Assembly: GCF_030409635.1 (NCBI RefSeq)
Contig: NZ_JAUFQF010000001.1
Coordinates: forward strand, 744,001 to 808,000
Reading direction: 5' to 3'
Source of the DNA: Vibrio agarivorans
Lineage (GTDB): Bacteria; Pseudomonadota; Gammaproteobacteria; Enterobacterales; Vibrionaceae
Length of the DNA: 64,000 nt
Positions 44,273 to 54,018 of the stretch are shown here, piece after piece (the stretch's first letter is position 1; each line of letters begins with the position of its first letter). The notes beneath the pieces are model-generated. The model was not told where the DNA came from, made no database searches, and saw nothing but the letters and a program-made list of their open reading frames with translations. The position numbers were made by a program, and so were the translations under genes.

Positions 44273-44293
44273 AATGTACACTTATTGTACATT
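44273..44293. promoter_or_regulatory. Palindromic operator upstream of the recombinase operon
   Basis: AATGTACA and TGTACATT form a perfect 8-bp inverted repeat around CTTAT, ending 24 bp before the first start codon. Position and symmetry suggest a repressor operator over the promoter. Confidence 0.6.
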
Positions 44294-44317
44294 TTGTGAC
44301 TTAAACGAGCGTTTGAA

Positions 44318-44896
44318 ATGTCTCATATTTTATCAAATCGTTCAAAAAATCGATTAGAATTTTCGATTCATCGAGCTGCCCTCCCCGCCTTTTCGTTCTT
44401 TCATACTCGGCAGTTTTGGGTGGATAAAGCGGTTATGCAGCAGTCGTCTTTAGATGAGATTAATGTCGGTCTCACACTTCAGGCCGTGCGCATATCAAAC
44501 AACAAAATCGCCATTATATCCGGATTTGAATCCTTCAGTTTTTCATTAACATCACTGAAGCTCATCGACTGCGAAGTGCTTATTCACGATGAGATGAATG
44601 ATGTTGAAGTCGAGAAAAGAGCATGGTTGGCCGTGTTACGCACCATGCTTTCCTCAATCGACAACAAATCAGCAGAGGACTTTCGTCGAGCACTTAACCA
44701 ACAGGCGCCAAACACCATCATTAAGTCTCTTTTTGATAAGAATAAATTGAGCCAAAAACAGCTCTCCGCCATAACACATTCTTCTAGAAGCTCTCTCGCT
44801 CAGCAAAACGCCAAAGCACAACTCCAAGAAACGCCGTCCAATGAAGAACCTTCCATTTTTGAGCGACTGTTACAGGAGAAAAAACGAGATGTTTGA
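44318..44896 (+). CDS. First gene of the recombinase module: 192-aa protein with HTH-like C-terminus
   Basis: A 192-residue protein of no family I can name. The N-terminal half is beta-rich (LTLQAVRISNNKIAIISGFESF). The middle is helical (EKRAWLAVLRTMLSSIDNKSAEDFRRAL). The C-terminal LSQKQLSAITHSSRSSLAQQNAKA has the look of a helix-turn-helix, somewhat like ParB-type HTH regions. It has no recombinase R-H-R-Y residues. It may bind the palindrome 24 bp upstream and regulate the module, or act as an accessory factor. It overlaps the next gene by 8 bases (ATGTTTGA), which implies coupled translation. Confidence 0.7.
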   Translation: MSHILSNRSKNRLEFSIHRAALPAFSFFHTRQFWVDKAVMQQSSLDEINVGLTLQAVRISNNKIAIISGFESFSFSLTSLKLIDCEVLIHDEMNDVEVEKRAWLAVLRTMLSSIDNKSAEDFRRALNQQAPNTIIKSLFDKNKLSQKQLSAITHSSRSSLAQQNAKAQLQETPSNEEPSIFERLLQEKKRDV

Positions 44897-47111
44897 GGGC
44901 GTACAAGAGCGGTTTAAACATAAGAATATCGAGCGTTTTCTAACGCAGCTCTTCCCATTCGACGAGAGTCACAATGCTCTTATCGCAACTGAAGTCATTC
45001 GGCTATGTGCCGTCATCAGAGAAGAATATAGAAACGAATTCCCTGAAATCCCCTTTCTTGTTTCAGAAGCCCATAGAGTACAACGCCCGCCAGCTTCGGC
45101 AAATTTGCACGATATAGTCATCTCAATTTCGAATAGTAAAAATCTTGGTGTCCACTATCTACCTGCTTTCTTGTCATCCAACCTTTTACTGACCTCCTAT
45201 GACCGAAACAAATTCGACCAATATAAAGCGCTGACTTTTTTATCCGTGGCGCGCCTTTCATTTATTGGCACGCATCAATCAAAAATCAAAGACATCTGTA
45301 ATGACGTGAGGTTATTTGCCAATGGTAAACGAGAAACAATGGCCGCTTACTTACCAGACATTGAGCAACTCAATTTTCACCAGCTTGTAGAAGCGTTTCA
45401 AACTCTTGTTGATGAAGAGAATGATGATCGTCCCCCAAACCAAGTGGTCGACAAACTTAATCACTATCGCCGACCCTATGAGTCCACTTTAAACTACTCG
45501 GACGGCTACACTCGTAATGTTACTAGTAATGAATTCAAAAAAAGTGGTCGCCTTGAGCAAGGTGAACTCAAAACACTCGATGACGATGGTGAAGAAGGGT
45601 TATTTGAGCTAACACAGTTCAACGAAGGCCCCAAATCAACGAGTCATAGCTGGCAAAAAGAAGACCACCACGGTGAGAGCAGTCGAACGACAAGTATAGT
45701 CAGCAGCTATACCGATAATCAACCGAGCTATGCAGCTGGGGCATTGCATGCTCGCGCCATTCAAGCTCGTATTGAAAAGCGAGACATGAGCTTGGCTTGC
45801 GATATAGACAGTGCGACTATTTATGAAATAGGAGCCTTGGTTCGCTATTGCATGGAACAAATCGGCACCAATTCAAACACTTTGATGGCAGCCAAGTTAT
45901 TGCTTGTTATGCTATTTAGCGGCAGTACCTACACCCAAGCAAAAAAACTGAAAAGTAAACGCTCCTCGCGCCGAAAGCTCGTAGGCTTTTGCCGAAAGCA
46001 CAGGCTGCCTTCTCAAAAGCAGCGTACTGAGCTCCTGCCTCTTCTGACAAAAACCACGGAAGAGTTTTGGTTGCCTTTACCGCAGATTGTCTGTCAGAGC
46101 TTGAGTAGCCTTACTTTCAGAGATGTGGAAGAAGCGGAGCTGAAAGGATTGCTCAGTTACATTAACAAACGGCATGATACACATCTAACACTGAGAAAAG
46201 TAACATCCTATCTCAGACAGAAGCTGTCGCATGAAAATGTTGACTCGACCATTATTGCTTTGCTTACAGGTGAGGTAATAAACACCATACCTGCTGTGTT
46301 TTACCTCCAGCTTTGTCATGGATACTTACTTCAAACATACAACCGTTACTTGGACTTCCTATCACACTTAACTCTAGAACCCTCCGCGTTCACTCTGTTC
46401 GATGAAATTCCCAACCCTTCATCGCTTGGTTCACCCCTGTATATTGAAACGGATGTATTGTCTTCCTTGTTTTCCCACCTTCAGTCAAAGCTGAACTCAA
46501 AGCAGCCAAAAGATGAATGCTTCCATAACAACATCACAATTTACACTCAGCTTGTTCTTGCGATTGCATCAGGCTATCGCCCCGTCACCGGTTGGTTTGG
46601 AAAAATCACGCACTTATCACTGCAAACAAGAGACTATTGGATTTCGGACAAAGAGTCCGGTTTTGGTGATAATAGCCGCGTCATCAAGCTTCCAGAAATC
46701 GCGATTAAAATCCTCAACAACTATTTGAGCTACTGCAAGCGACGTGTACTACAGCTCGACAACACTCAACCGGAGTTATCACTCGAATATCAACGCTTAC
46801 TCGCAGGGGAGACACATCTCTTTTTCTACTTAAGAGAAAGTCGGTATGAACCGTGTACACCATCAAACTACACATTTTTCATTGACGCAGTCTTCCCTCT
46901 CCAAGCCAACTGGGCACGACATCACACACGCTCCCTATTAACTGCAAAGGGCGTTGACACCTCAGTCATTAACGCTTGGATGGGGCATATGAATCAATCG
47001 AAGCGCAGTTTTCACGAGTTTAGTACGCTCACCCGCCAACATATGGTGACGATCTCAAACATCCTTAACGAACACCTGTTAGATATTGGCGTAGAGGCCA
47101 CCTATGACTGA
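44889..47111 (+). CDS. Tyrosine-recombinase-fold protein lacking the catalytic tyrosine
   Basis: A 740-residue protein starting at ATG 44889. The N-terminal 500 residues are unlike standard integrases, with a polar stretch at about 190-300. The C-terminal 200 hold the recombinase pattern: ASGYRPVTGW (Arg I), RHHTRSLL (HxxR), then INAWMGHMNQSKR (G-H). The nucleophile position after it reads SFHEFSTL, with Phe where the third gene has Tyr (TFEHYFHF). As read, it cannot form a phosphotyrosine link. It is likely a structural partner of the next protein, which it overlaps by 8 bases (ATGACTGA). Confidence 0.75.
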   Translation: MFEGVQERFKHKNIERFLTQLFPFDESHNALIATEVIRLCAVIREEYRNEFPEIPFLVSEAHRVQRPPASANLHDIVISISNSKNLGVHYLPAFLSSNLLLTSYDRNKFDQYKALTFLSVARLSFIGTHQSKIKDICNDVRLFANGKRETMAAYLPDIEQLNFHQLVEAFQTLVDEENDDRPPNQVVDKLNHYRRPYESTLNYSDGYTRNVTSNEFKKSGRLEQGELKTLDDDGEEGLFELTQFNEGPKSTSHSWQKEDHHGESSRTTSIVSSYTDNQPSYAAGALHARAIQARIEKRDMSLACDIDSATIYEIGALVRYCMEQIGTNSNTLMAAKLLLVMLFSGSTYTQAKKLKSKRSSRRKLVGFCRKHRLPSQKQRTELLPLLTKTTEEFWLPLPQIVCQSLSSLTFRDVEEAELKGLLSYINKRHDTHLTLRKVTSYLRQKLSHENVDSTIIALLTGEVINTIPAVFYLQLCHGYLLQTYNRYLDFLSHLTLEPSAFTLFDEIPNPSSLGSPLYIETDVLSSLFSHLQSKLNSKQPKDECFHNNITIYTQLVLAIASGYRPVTGWFGKITHLSLQTRDYWISDKESGFGDNSRVIKLPEIAIKILNNYLSYCKRRVLQLDNTQPELSLEYQRLLAGETHLFFYLRESRYEPCTPSNYTFFIDAVFPLQANWARHHTRSLLTAKGVDTSVINAWMGHMNQSKRSFHEFSTLTRQHMVTISNILNEHLLDIGVEATYD

Positions 47112-50100
47112 GATTGGTGTCGAAGCTCGCCGTAAAAATCGACTGAACCAGATAGAGCGAGTCAATCAAAAAGCACAGCAAGTATTCGAGAAATATTTCC
47201 CGAACCCAGTCATAGTGCCGAAGCCTGAACGTTTTTATAAAGACTGGGCGAAGTTCATCGATGACATCACCCACATATTTGGGCGAATTGGCGATTACCG
47301 ACGTGCCTTTAACGTCGGTGTAAAAAACGTCCTCAGTTATCAAAAACTCTATAACTGGAAGGTCAGCCCTCCAAGTTACATTGTCACCAAAAAGTCACCT
47401 AAACCACTGCGCACGCTCGATTGGATGCAGAATGCTTGGAAAGGCTATGAGTTCTATCAGCATTGGTACTTCGGTGAGCTACTGAAGTCGCCCGCTCCAT
47501 CCAAAGAGCAAGCTTTTCGGAATCTCATCCTTTCGCTCATCTATCATAGCGGTCAAGCGAACCCTGATGTTGTAGACGCCTTCCAACAATTGATTGTTAA
47601 CTCAAGCGTCAAAGTGAATCATTGGAATCACTCGCCTTTTATTAGCGTGACCATCGACTCAAAGCGGTTTAATACCAATGTTGATATCGCGGGAAATAAA
47701 TTCACTCAATTTCAATGCTATCTTCATCCAATTACACTTGGCTTGTTGCGTATGTGGAAACGGTGGCAGCGTCATAGCTGGCAAGCGCCTAAAGATAGAG
47801 GTGAACTGAGCGCAATATTAACAAACAACCAATGCGCCCTGACTTTCAGCCAGCTTTGCCAAACCTCTGTGTACGTGGCAGAAAACCAATCTGACTTAGC
47901 AATCAGCCAGGCGCTCATTGAATACCAGGTGAGTAAAACAAAATCTTACGGGCTTCCGACGAGCAACCTTGCCCGCTTGATTCACCCAATGGTCTATCCA
48001 TTGACGGATATCAACTTTACCTCCGGTTCGGCTTCCTCAGACTCAAAGGTCAGTGCAAAGAAAGCGAAGCCAAAATCACAACACCTTGGACTCTTTGACA
48101 AACTAAAAGGTTGTTTTCGCCCAAAGGGAACCCTCAAACCAGTGAGCAAAGCAACACTCAAGCAAAGCCTAGAATCGTTGATAGGAGGAATATCGAGTGA
48201 AGAAGCAATAAACCAACGCTTACTCATCCAATGGTATCGCCATAAGCTAGACACCTGCAGTGTTGGTACATTAAAAGCGTACCATTCCAGTCTGACACGA
48301 AAGTGGCTTTACCTGTGCGAAAGGTATCCACTGAATGCACTCAACGGTGAAGCATTAGAGCAAATCTATAAGCAAACCATCGACAGCCACACGTCAGACA
48401 AGTCGAAGAAGTACTTTGCAGGTCGGCTCAAAGACTTACACGCTTTTGCTGTGGAAGCCAATGTACTTACGCCTATTTCGAGTGATTATTTACACACAGA
48501 CCCGACTCAAGCCCATACTCGCGCCGCATTTGTCGATGAAGCCCTATTCACAGGCCTACTTAACGGCATCTCTTCTATTGAGGGGCTAAATGAAGCCGAT
48601 GAGCTGTGCCTTAAATCAATGTGTATCCTCTCCTATCGATGCGGTCTAAGGCTCAATGAGTTGGCCAAGTTACGAATCAAGGACATTGAGCATTCCAAAA
48701 CTGGCTGGCTATCCGTTCGAGATAATCACCTTGGCCAAAACAAAACCGCGGCGAGTTTACGGAAAGTACCTCTCTACCCAATGTTGCTTAAGTATGAAAC
48801 CCAAATCATCAACGACTATTACCATATCAAGCAGGAACAACCACTTGGACAAAAGCACCCGTTCTTTTCGCTTGGCGCCGACGCAAAGCTTCCGGTCGAT
48901 AACTTTCGAGTTTCTATGCTCGTTGGGGAACTACTCAAGACCCTTTCCCAGTTGAACTATTTTGTGTTTCACCACCTTCGCCATAGCTGCTTAAGCAGAC
49001 TGCAACTTATCTTGGAAATAGATGACTTAAGCTCACTACCCCAACAGTTATCTCCATACGATAGAAACCAGCTCAAGCAAATCAAAAGCATCGTGTTTGG
49101 AAAATCGGCTATGAACGGCTACGATGTCATTGCCTCTATGGCGGGTCATGAGTCGCCACGGATGACATTTGAGCATTATTTCCATTTTTCTGACTGGATC
49201 GTTGCTCAAAAACTGAAAAATATCGACTTTGCGCTTCCTCAAGGCACGATGAGCCAAGTGGGCTTATTGCCTCAAAAGGTTCCTGTGGAGAAAAGACTCA
49301 AACGATATGTCCTACCCTATTTGATGAAAAAGCTCGCTATTCAAGAGCTATCAACCAACATAGACAATGGCATTGTGCCCACGCTCCATATTAAAGATGA
49401 TAAAGAAATCCGTTCCTTTCCGATTTGCCAGAGTGCTTTAGAGCTATATCAGCAAGGTTTTAGTCATGACGACATTTGTTCGAGGCTAAGAATCACCGAG
49501 GCAACTCTAGACAAGTGGGTCAGCAATGCCAAGCACATCAAAACATTTTCCACTGAGTCGGCTGGTCAGCAATACTCACGTCATTTTTCTAATGCCCGCT
49601 CGACGAAACTTCTGCCCTCAGCACTCAAAACTTCCATTGAGATGAAAACGCAAAATCAATACATAAAAGATTTAAAAGAGCACTACCAGCAACATCAGGA
49701 AGCTATCGTCGATACCATTACGTATGCCCTTAAGCACGCCAGTGTTTCTCGCTCAGGTATCCATTTCAATTCGCCCATTGAATTGAACAAGTTTCTGGAG
49801 ACCACCCACTTATTTATCCCCAAGGCTCACTGGCGCGCAGCAACGCAGTACCTCGATAGCAGCGTAAAAAAAACGGAGTGGGTCGATGCCCTCAAAGGTA
49901 TTAAAACGTACAAGGAGAGGAAACCATCAGGTCGTAGTAAAAAAGCACAGGGGGCGGTTAGATTGGAATTAATACACCCTAGTTCACGAATGAACAACAA
50001 GCCAAAAACTAAGCAATCATCCCCACTTTTGCTGCATTTATTCCATATGATGGGCATTATGATGATGAATCCAAATAGTGGGGATATGTCTACAAATTAA
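47104..50100 (+). CDS. Large tyrosine recombinase/integrase, 998 aa
   Basis: A 998-residue recombinase, two to three times the usual size. About 370 residues of unrecognised N-terminal sequence are followed by a core-binding-like region (about 380-480, GTLKAYHSSLTRKWLYLC). The catalytic domain at about 490-720 has YRCGLRLNELAKL (Arg I), FHHLRHSCLSR (HxxR) and MAGHESPRMTFEHYFHF (G-H and Tyr). A C-terminal extension of about 280 residues has the helix-turn-helix-like FSHDDICSRLRITEATLDKWV near 790-810. All catalytic residues are present, so this is the likely active enzyme of the module. It is third in an overlapping three-gene operon. Confidence 0.85.
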   Translation: MTEIGVEARRKNRLNQIERVNQKAQQVFEKYFPNPVIVPKPERFYKDWAKFIDDITHIFGRIGDYRRAFNVGVKNVLSYQKLYNWKVSPPSYIVTKKSPKPLRTLDWMQNAWKGYEFYQHWYFGELLKSPAPSKEQAFRNLILSLIYHSGQANPDVVDAFQQLIVNSSVKVNHWNHSPFISVTIDSKRFNTNVDIAGNKFTQFQCYLHPITLGLLRMWKRWQRHSWQAPKDRGELSAILTNNQCALTFSQLCQTSVYVAENQSDLAISQALIEYQVSKTKSYGLPTSNLARLIHPMVYPLTDINFTSGSASSDSKVSAKKAKPKSQHLGLFDKLKGCFRPKGTLKPVSKATLKQSLESLIGGISSEEAINQRLLIQWYRHKLDTCSVGTLKAYHSSLTRKWLYLCERYPLNALNGEALEQIYKQTIDSHTSDKSKKYFAGRLKDLHAFAVEANVLTPISSDYLHTDPTQAHTRAAFVDEALFTGLLNGISSIEGLNEADELCLKSMCILSYRCGLRLNELAKLRIKDIEHSKTGWLSVRDNHLGQNKTAASLRKVPLYPMLLKYETQIINDYYHIKQEQPLGQKHPFFSLGADAKLPVDNFRVSMLVGELLKTLSQLNYFVFHHLRHSCLSRLQLILEIDDLSSLPQQLSPYDRNQLKQIKSIVFGKSAMNGYDVIASMAGHESPRMTFEHYFHFSDWIVAQKLKNIDFALPQGTMSQVGLLPQKVPVEKRLKRYVLPYLMKKLAIQELSTNIDNGIVPTLHIKDDKEIRSFPICQSALELYQQGFSHDDICSRLRITEATLDKWVSNAKHIKTFSTESAGQQYSRHFSNARSTKLLPSALKTSIEMKTQNQYIKDLKEHYQQHQEAIVDTITYALKHASVSRSGIHFNSPIELNKFLETTHLFIPKAHWRAATQYLDSSVKKTEWVDALKGIKTYKERKPSGRSKKAQGAVRLELIHPSSRMNNKPKTKQSSPLLLHLFHMMGIMMMNPNSGDMSTN

Positions 50101-50179
50101 ACACTAAGGATTGAACAATCTCTGAAACATTTTTGGACATAACCTTGTTGAACGAAGCCGCTCTGCGGCAGAGAATATA

Positions 50180-50211
50180 AAAGCGCTCGGTATTCTTTAC
50201 CGAGCGCTTTG
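50180..50211. terminator. Strong hairpin terminator
   Basis: AAAGCGCTCGGTA pairs with TACCGAGCGCTTT around TTCTT. On the minus strand TTTTATATT follows, so it mainly ends minus-strand transcription from the relic to its right; it may also stop the recombinase operon. Confidence 0.7.
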
Positions 50212-50219
50212 CGTTTCAG

Positions 50220-50348
50220 ACATTTTGTCTTTGTTTTTTCTGCATCTTTTCTAGATAGTCAAGACGCTTGATTGAAAGCCTTCCAAACAAAGGTAGTTTG
50301 CCACTGAGAAGCTCAATGTAACATTGAAAAGTAAGGTAACGCGCCCGC
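50220..50348 (-). pseudogene. C-terminal relic of an unknown protein
   Basis: A minus-strand frame of about 42 residues, RYLTFQCYIELLSGKLPLF then GRLSIKRLDYLEKMQKKQRQ, ends in TGA and is followed at once by a terminator, but has a stop codon just upstream and no start. The protein is not recognised. It looks like the tail of a former gene of the element or of the locus it entered. Confidence 0.4.
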
Positions 50349-50575
50349 TATAGTTTGAGAGACTGTGTGTCGATGGCTCAACTCCTTCAGGCTGAGAAGT
50401 AACTTAATACTAAATCAGCCTAAACGCATACCTAACGTCAGAAGTGCAACTACAGTAAGTGCTTCCACTAATAAGTTATAGATTCAGGACCACCAAAATT
50501 GACAAACATGAAAGCACTAACGAACTTCAGGAAAAACTTGTCTGCAGAGTTTCACCTAGTCTTCGGTAATAAACT

Positions 50576-52579
50576 CTAAGTTCTCGCCACCAAGTGACAA
50601 TCAGACAATGTATATTCGAAACGTTGTTCTCTTTCATTCCTTAAAATACAAACTTTGATAGTATCCCCTACCCAATTAGCACTCTTAAGTAAGGTCATCT
50701 GCTTCGAGCTCAAGTCATGTAAGACGACTGCTCTTAGCTTTGTGCTATTCGAACGGATCAGAGAATATGCAAGGTCCGAGGTTGCTGGATTATCTGGCGC
50801 ATACCCAGTCAACACATCTACATCACCATCAGTGATCACATGCTGAAGATAGTCCGCTTGCCCTTCAATCTTATAGCCTTGTGTAAAGCTGCGTTGAGCT
50901 TCAACTAAGTGTGTCTCCATCATGCGGGCTAATGCACCGTCAAGAGGGTTATCAATGGCAACACGCTGTTCATTATCTTTATGCTTGCCACGGACATGAT
51001 AAGTCAAATCCAACTTCTGCCGGTGAGGGTTATCTATCACATTGAGCTCAAGTGCTAAATCGCCAAACCACAGCATAGTGCGACGGAACGCAACCTCTTT
51101 GTATGCTGCAGAATCCCACTGAACAATGGTATGGCTATCGACCGATGCTTCAGGTTGCGACCAATCAGCGAGTGTATCCACCAAGGTAAAATCATCTCCT
51201 TGTTGATAGCTCAACAACGTTGGATCGATCGGTGGTTGGTTTTGCTGGTTCACAACCAACGTATTGTGTGTCGCGGTATTCTTGTAGTAGCCGTAATGCA
51301 GCTCAGCACCGTAACCTGTCGTACCCAAGTCAGGCAGGATCTCTTGACCATCACGAGTTAAAATAAGCCCTAGGCGATCGTAATGATCGTGCTCACCACC
51401 ATATGGGGCGTGTTTAAGCAGCATGGCATTATTGCGAGCTTTGTCGATCTCAATCGTGATACCCACTTCTGGGCAATGGGTTGACTGGCATTTAAGTGGC
51501 TGCGCATGAGGCAACTCATCGACACCATAAAGCAGCGCATCGATATTGTCTCGACTGATATTTTGATAAATGCTTGCTAGCGCACTTGCAAACTCATCAC
51601 AAGGATGCTGCTTGTAGGCGAATTCGAACAAATGTGCATGAGTCAGCTTCTCTTGTCCTGCGATGCAGTCATTCAAGCGTGGGAAATCCCCTGTGTTAAG
51701 TACCAGCTGTAGCGGGTACTTCATCATCTTCAGATAATTAGGATTCGATGCCACTGAGTATGGCGTGTTACACGCCATTTTTTCGAAGTTTTGTAACGCT
51801 TGCAGTGCGTAGTAGTGGTAGTGAATAGAGCCCTCAAACCACATGCCATCGCCAATAGCGCCATGGTTAAGTTGGTAGTGAATTCCGTAATCTGTGTTTA
51901 GGGCAAAATCTAAATACTGTTGCTCATCCAAAATCAAACCGATCACACCAATGGTCGCATTGATCTTCATTTCATGGTTATGCAGCTGGTCGGTACGGTG
52001 TTCAATAAGGAAATCTGCACCTTCACGCAACAGACATACCTCGATTTTTTCTTGCTCTTCTGCTGTGAGTGCTGATTTGATGAAATCGTACCCACGAGCG
52101 AGATCGATATGGCAATTAGCCTCACACAGCGTCTGAGCATTGGCTTTACCCGGGCCATTGTAAGGAATGCCGCCATGCACTTCATAATCAGGGTAGTAAG
52201 TGGCGTAAGCTAACAGGATCTCACGAACTCTTTCGAGATAAACAGGTTCATCGGTCAAGTGCCAAAGCAGACCAAGGTCATAACACGCTTTTGCGTTAAG
52301 ACCATTCAACCAGCGCCACCAAGCGCCGTCATACGGCTCTCCAGTGAACTCTTTACCATCCACCGGGCAGCAATGAGATTCTGGTTTGTCTCTATCCCAA
52401 GTCAAACGCACGCCGTGCTCAGGGCAGAAGTAATAAAGGTTCCACGTCGCTCGCCCATCAACAGGAACCAGCACGTCGTTGTTTAGGACAACTTCATTAT
52501 TTTTTATGAGTGCTTCAATGGTTGAGCGGCTTGCTTTTTGTTTAATCGCCGCCATTTCTTGGGCTGTAAACTGTAACAT
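50576..52579 (-). CDS. Heparinase II/III-family polysaccharide (oligouronide) lyase
   Basis: A 667-residue lyase. The N-terminal (alpha/alpha)n toroid holds LHNHEMKINATIGVIG and FEGSIHYHYYALQAL, with the His and Tyr residues used for catalysis in this fold. The C-terminal heparinase II/III beta-sandwich holds LLKHAPYGGEHDHYDRLGL and NTATHNTLVVNQQNQPP. There is no signal peptide, so it acts in the cytoplasm on imported oligosaccharides, releasing 4,5-unsaturated uronates by beta-elimination. The polymer (alginate, glycosaminoglycan, glucuronan or another) cannot be fixed. The RpiB/DhuI-like isomerase nearby slightly favours glucuronate- or iduronate-type units. Confidence 0.8.
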   Translation of the reverse strand: MLQFTAQEMAAIKQKASRSTIEALIKNNEVVLNNDVLVPVDGRATWNLYYFCPEHGVRLTWDRDKPESHCCPVDGKEFTGEPYDGAWWRWLNGLNAKACYDLGLLWHLTDEPVYLERVREILLAYATYYPDYEVHGGIPYNGPGKANAQTLCEANCHIDLARGYDFIKSALTAEEQEKIEVCLLREGADFLIEHRTDQLHNHEMKINATIGVIGLILDEQQYLDFALNTDYGIHYQLNHGAIGDGMWFEGSIHYHYYALQALQNFEKMACNTPYSVASNPNYLKMMKYPLQLVLNTGDFPRLNDCIAGQEKLTHAHLFEFAYKQHPCDEFASALASIYQNISRDNIDALLYGVDELPHAQPLKCQSTHCPEVGITIEIDKARNNAMLLKHAPYGGEHDHYDRLGLILTRDGQEILPDLGTTGYGAELHYGYYKNTATHNTLVVNQQNQPPIDPTLLSYQQGDDFTLVDTLADWSQPEASVDSHTIVQWDSAAYKEVAFRRTMLWFGDLALELNVIDNPHRQKLDLTYHVRGKHKDNEQRVAIDNPLDGALARMMETHLVEAQRSFTQGYKIEGQADYLQHVITDGDVDVLTGYAPDNPATSDLAYSLIRSNSTKLRAVVLHDLSSKQMTLLKSANWVGDTIKVCILRNEREQRFEYTLSDCHLVART

Positions 52580-52596
52580 CTTGATTAACTCCCTAA

Positions 52597-54018
52597 TTAG
52601 GCGATTTGATTGAAGTTGAAATAGCGCTCTGCATTTTTGTAGCAGATGTTCTCAATGGTTTGCTTGAGTAGGGTCTCATCGTGCGGGATCTCACCCTCTT
52701 CCACCCATTTGGCCAACAAATTGCACAGCACTCGACGGAAATACTCATGGCGACTGAATGAGAAGACATTGCGTGAATCTGTCAGCATGCCGACGAAACG
52801 GCCCAACGCACCCAAGTTTTTCAGCGTAGTCAATTGGGCTTCCATGCCATCCTTGTGATCGTTAAACCACCAAGCTGCGCCAAATTGGATTTTACCCGCA
52901 GAGCCATCGCTATCTTGGAACGCACCTGCCATACAGCTTAAGATGGCATTATGATTCGGATTTAAGTTGTAAAGAACCGTATTAGGTAGTGCCTCTTGCT
53001 CATCCAGGGCACTCAATAACTGAGCTAAATTCTCTGCAATCAGGCGATCATTGATAACACTGAAACCCGTACCGCCACCTAAGGCTTGCTTACGACGTTC
53101 ATTAACATTAACTAGCACACCGATGTGGACTTGCATGCTCCAATCATATTTGTGATAACAACGACCTAACTCGATAAATAAGCGGGTTTTAAGTTGGGTA
53201 ACTTCGTGCTCAGTCAGAGACTCATCTTGTAACGCTTTGAAAAAAAGTCGTTCTGCTTCTTGTTCATTACACGCGGCAAAGTCTACGGTGGTTAGACCTA
53301 AATCAGACAAGCGACAACCTAAGCGGTGGAAGTTTTCTATACGTGCTTCAATAGCTGTAACAAAGTTTTTAAATGTTGTTGCAGGTATTGTCGTTAAGGT
53401 ATGCAATCTATCGATCAACTCATTGAGTGCTCGTGAGTTGTTGAAAACAAACAACTCATCAGCACGAAATGTCGGCAACACTTGAACATCAAAATCTGAT
53501 TCAGCCAAAGCAGCATGGTACTGCAAATGACTCAATGGTGAATCTGTTGTGCATAGAGTCTTAACCTTTAAGCTTTTTAATACTTCACGAGTGCTATTTC
53601 GCCCTTGCTCAAGCTGTGCATTACATTGCTGCCAAATTTCTTTGCAATTATCTGGGTTTAACAACAAATCACAGTTAAAGAACCGCTTCAACTCTAAATG
53701 CGACCATTGATAAAGCGGGTTACCCAATAAGTAAGGCATCGACTCACACCACTGAGCAAATTTATCATTGTCCGGGGCATTACCAGTAATAAAGTGCTCA
53801 TTGATGCCATTGCTACGCATTGCTCGCCAAACATAGTGGTCACTGTGTAACCAAGCTTCTGAGAGATTTGCATGCTGAGTATCTTGCCAAATATCTTTTG
53901 CATCCAAATGATTGTGATAGTCAATAATTGGCAGATCTGCAGCGTATGTATGAAACAGCTTCTGTGCTAAGTCAGAGGTCAGTAAGAAGTTGTCGTGAAT
54001 ATAACTTTTTTGTTCCAT
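52597..54018 (-). CDS. uxaC: Uronate isomerase (UxaC)
   Basis: A 473-residue member of the amidohydrolase superfamily, of UxaC length. The metal-site start is PIIDYHNHLDAKDIW near residue 30, with VHIGVLVNVNERR, KIQFGAAWWFNDHKDGMEAQL and MLTDSRNVFSFSRHEYFRRVL further on, all typical of UxaC. It interconverts D-glucuronate with D-fructuronate and D-galacturonate with D-tagaturonate. UxaA, UxaB, UxuA and UxuB are not in the window, so its product must be handled elsewhere. It lies 17 bp before the lyase gene on the same strand, forming one unit. Confidence 0.92.
   Translation of the reverse strand: MEQKSYIHDNFLLTSDLAQKLFHTYAADLPIIDYHNHLDAKDIWQDTQHANLSEAWLHSDHYVWRAMRSNGINEHFITGNAPDNDKFAQWCESMPYLLGNPLYQWSHLELKRFFNCDLLLNPDNCKEIWQQCNAQLEQGRNSTREVLKSLKVKTLCTTDSPLSHLQYHAALAESDFDVQVLPTFRADELFVFNNSRALNELIDRLHTLTTIPATTFKNFVTAIEARIENFHRLGCRLSDLGLTTVDFAACNEQEAERLFFKALQDESLTEHEVTQLKTRLFIELGRCYHKYDWSMQVHIGVLVNVNERRKQALGGGTGFSVINDRLIAENLAQLLSALDEQEALPNTVLYNLNPNHNAILSCMAGAFQDSDGSAGKIQFGAAWWFNDHKDGMEAQLTTLKNLGALGRFVGMLTDSRNVFSFSRHEYFRRVLCNLLAKWVEEGEIPHDETLLKQTIENICYKNAERYFNFNQIA

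Larger units (their letters stand above)
50101..50575. other. Gap between the recombinase module and the uronate locus
   Basis: 475 bp. It holds a strong hairpin (50180-50211) and a minus-strand relic (50220-50348), annotated separately. No intact tRNA-Gly or second copy of the att sequence is visible. The remaining 50350-50575 shows no gene. Confidence 0.5.

Noticed and set aside
45500..45540. TTACTAGTAATGAATTC resembles the 18-bp dyad
   Set aside because: It lies inside the 740-residue recombinase-fold gene, far from any promoter, and matches only one arm.
44318..50100. Classic 'recombinase in trio' element
   Set aside because: The first gene product has no R-H-R-Y residues and is too short, so only two of the three are recombinase-like.
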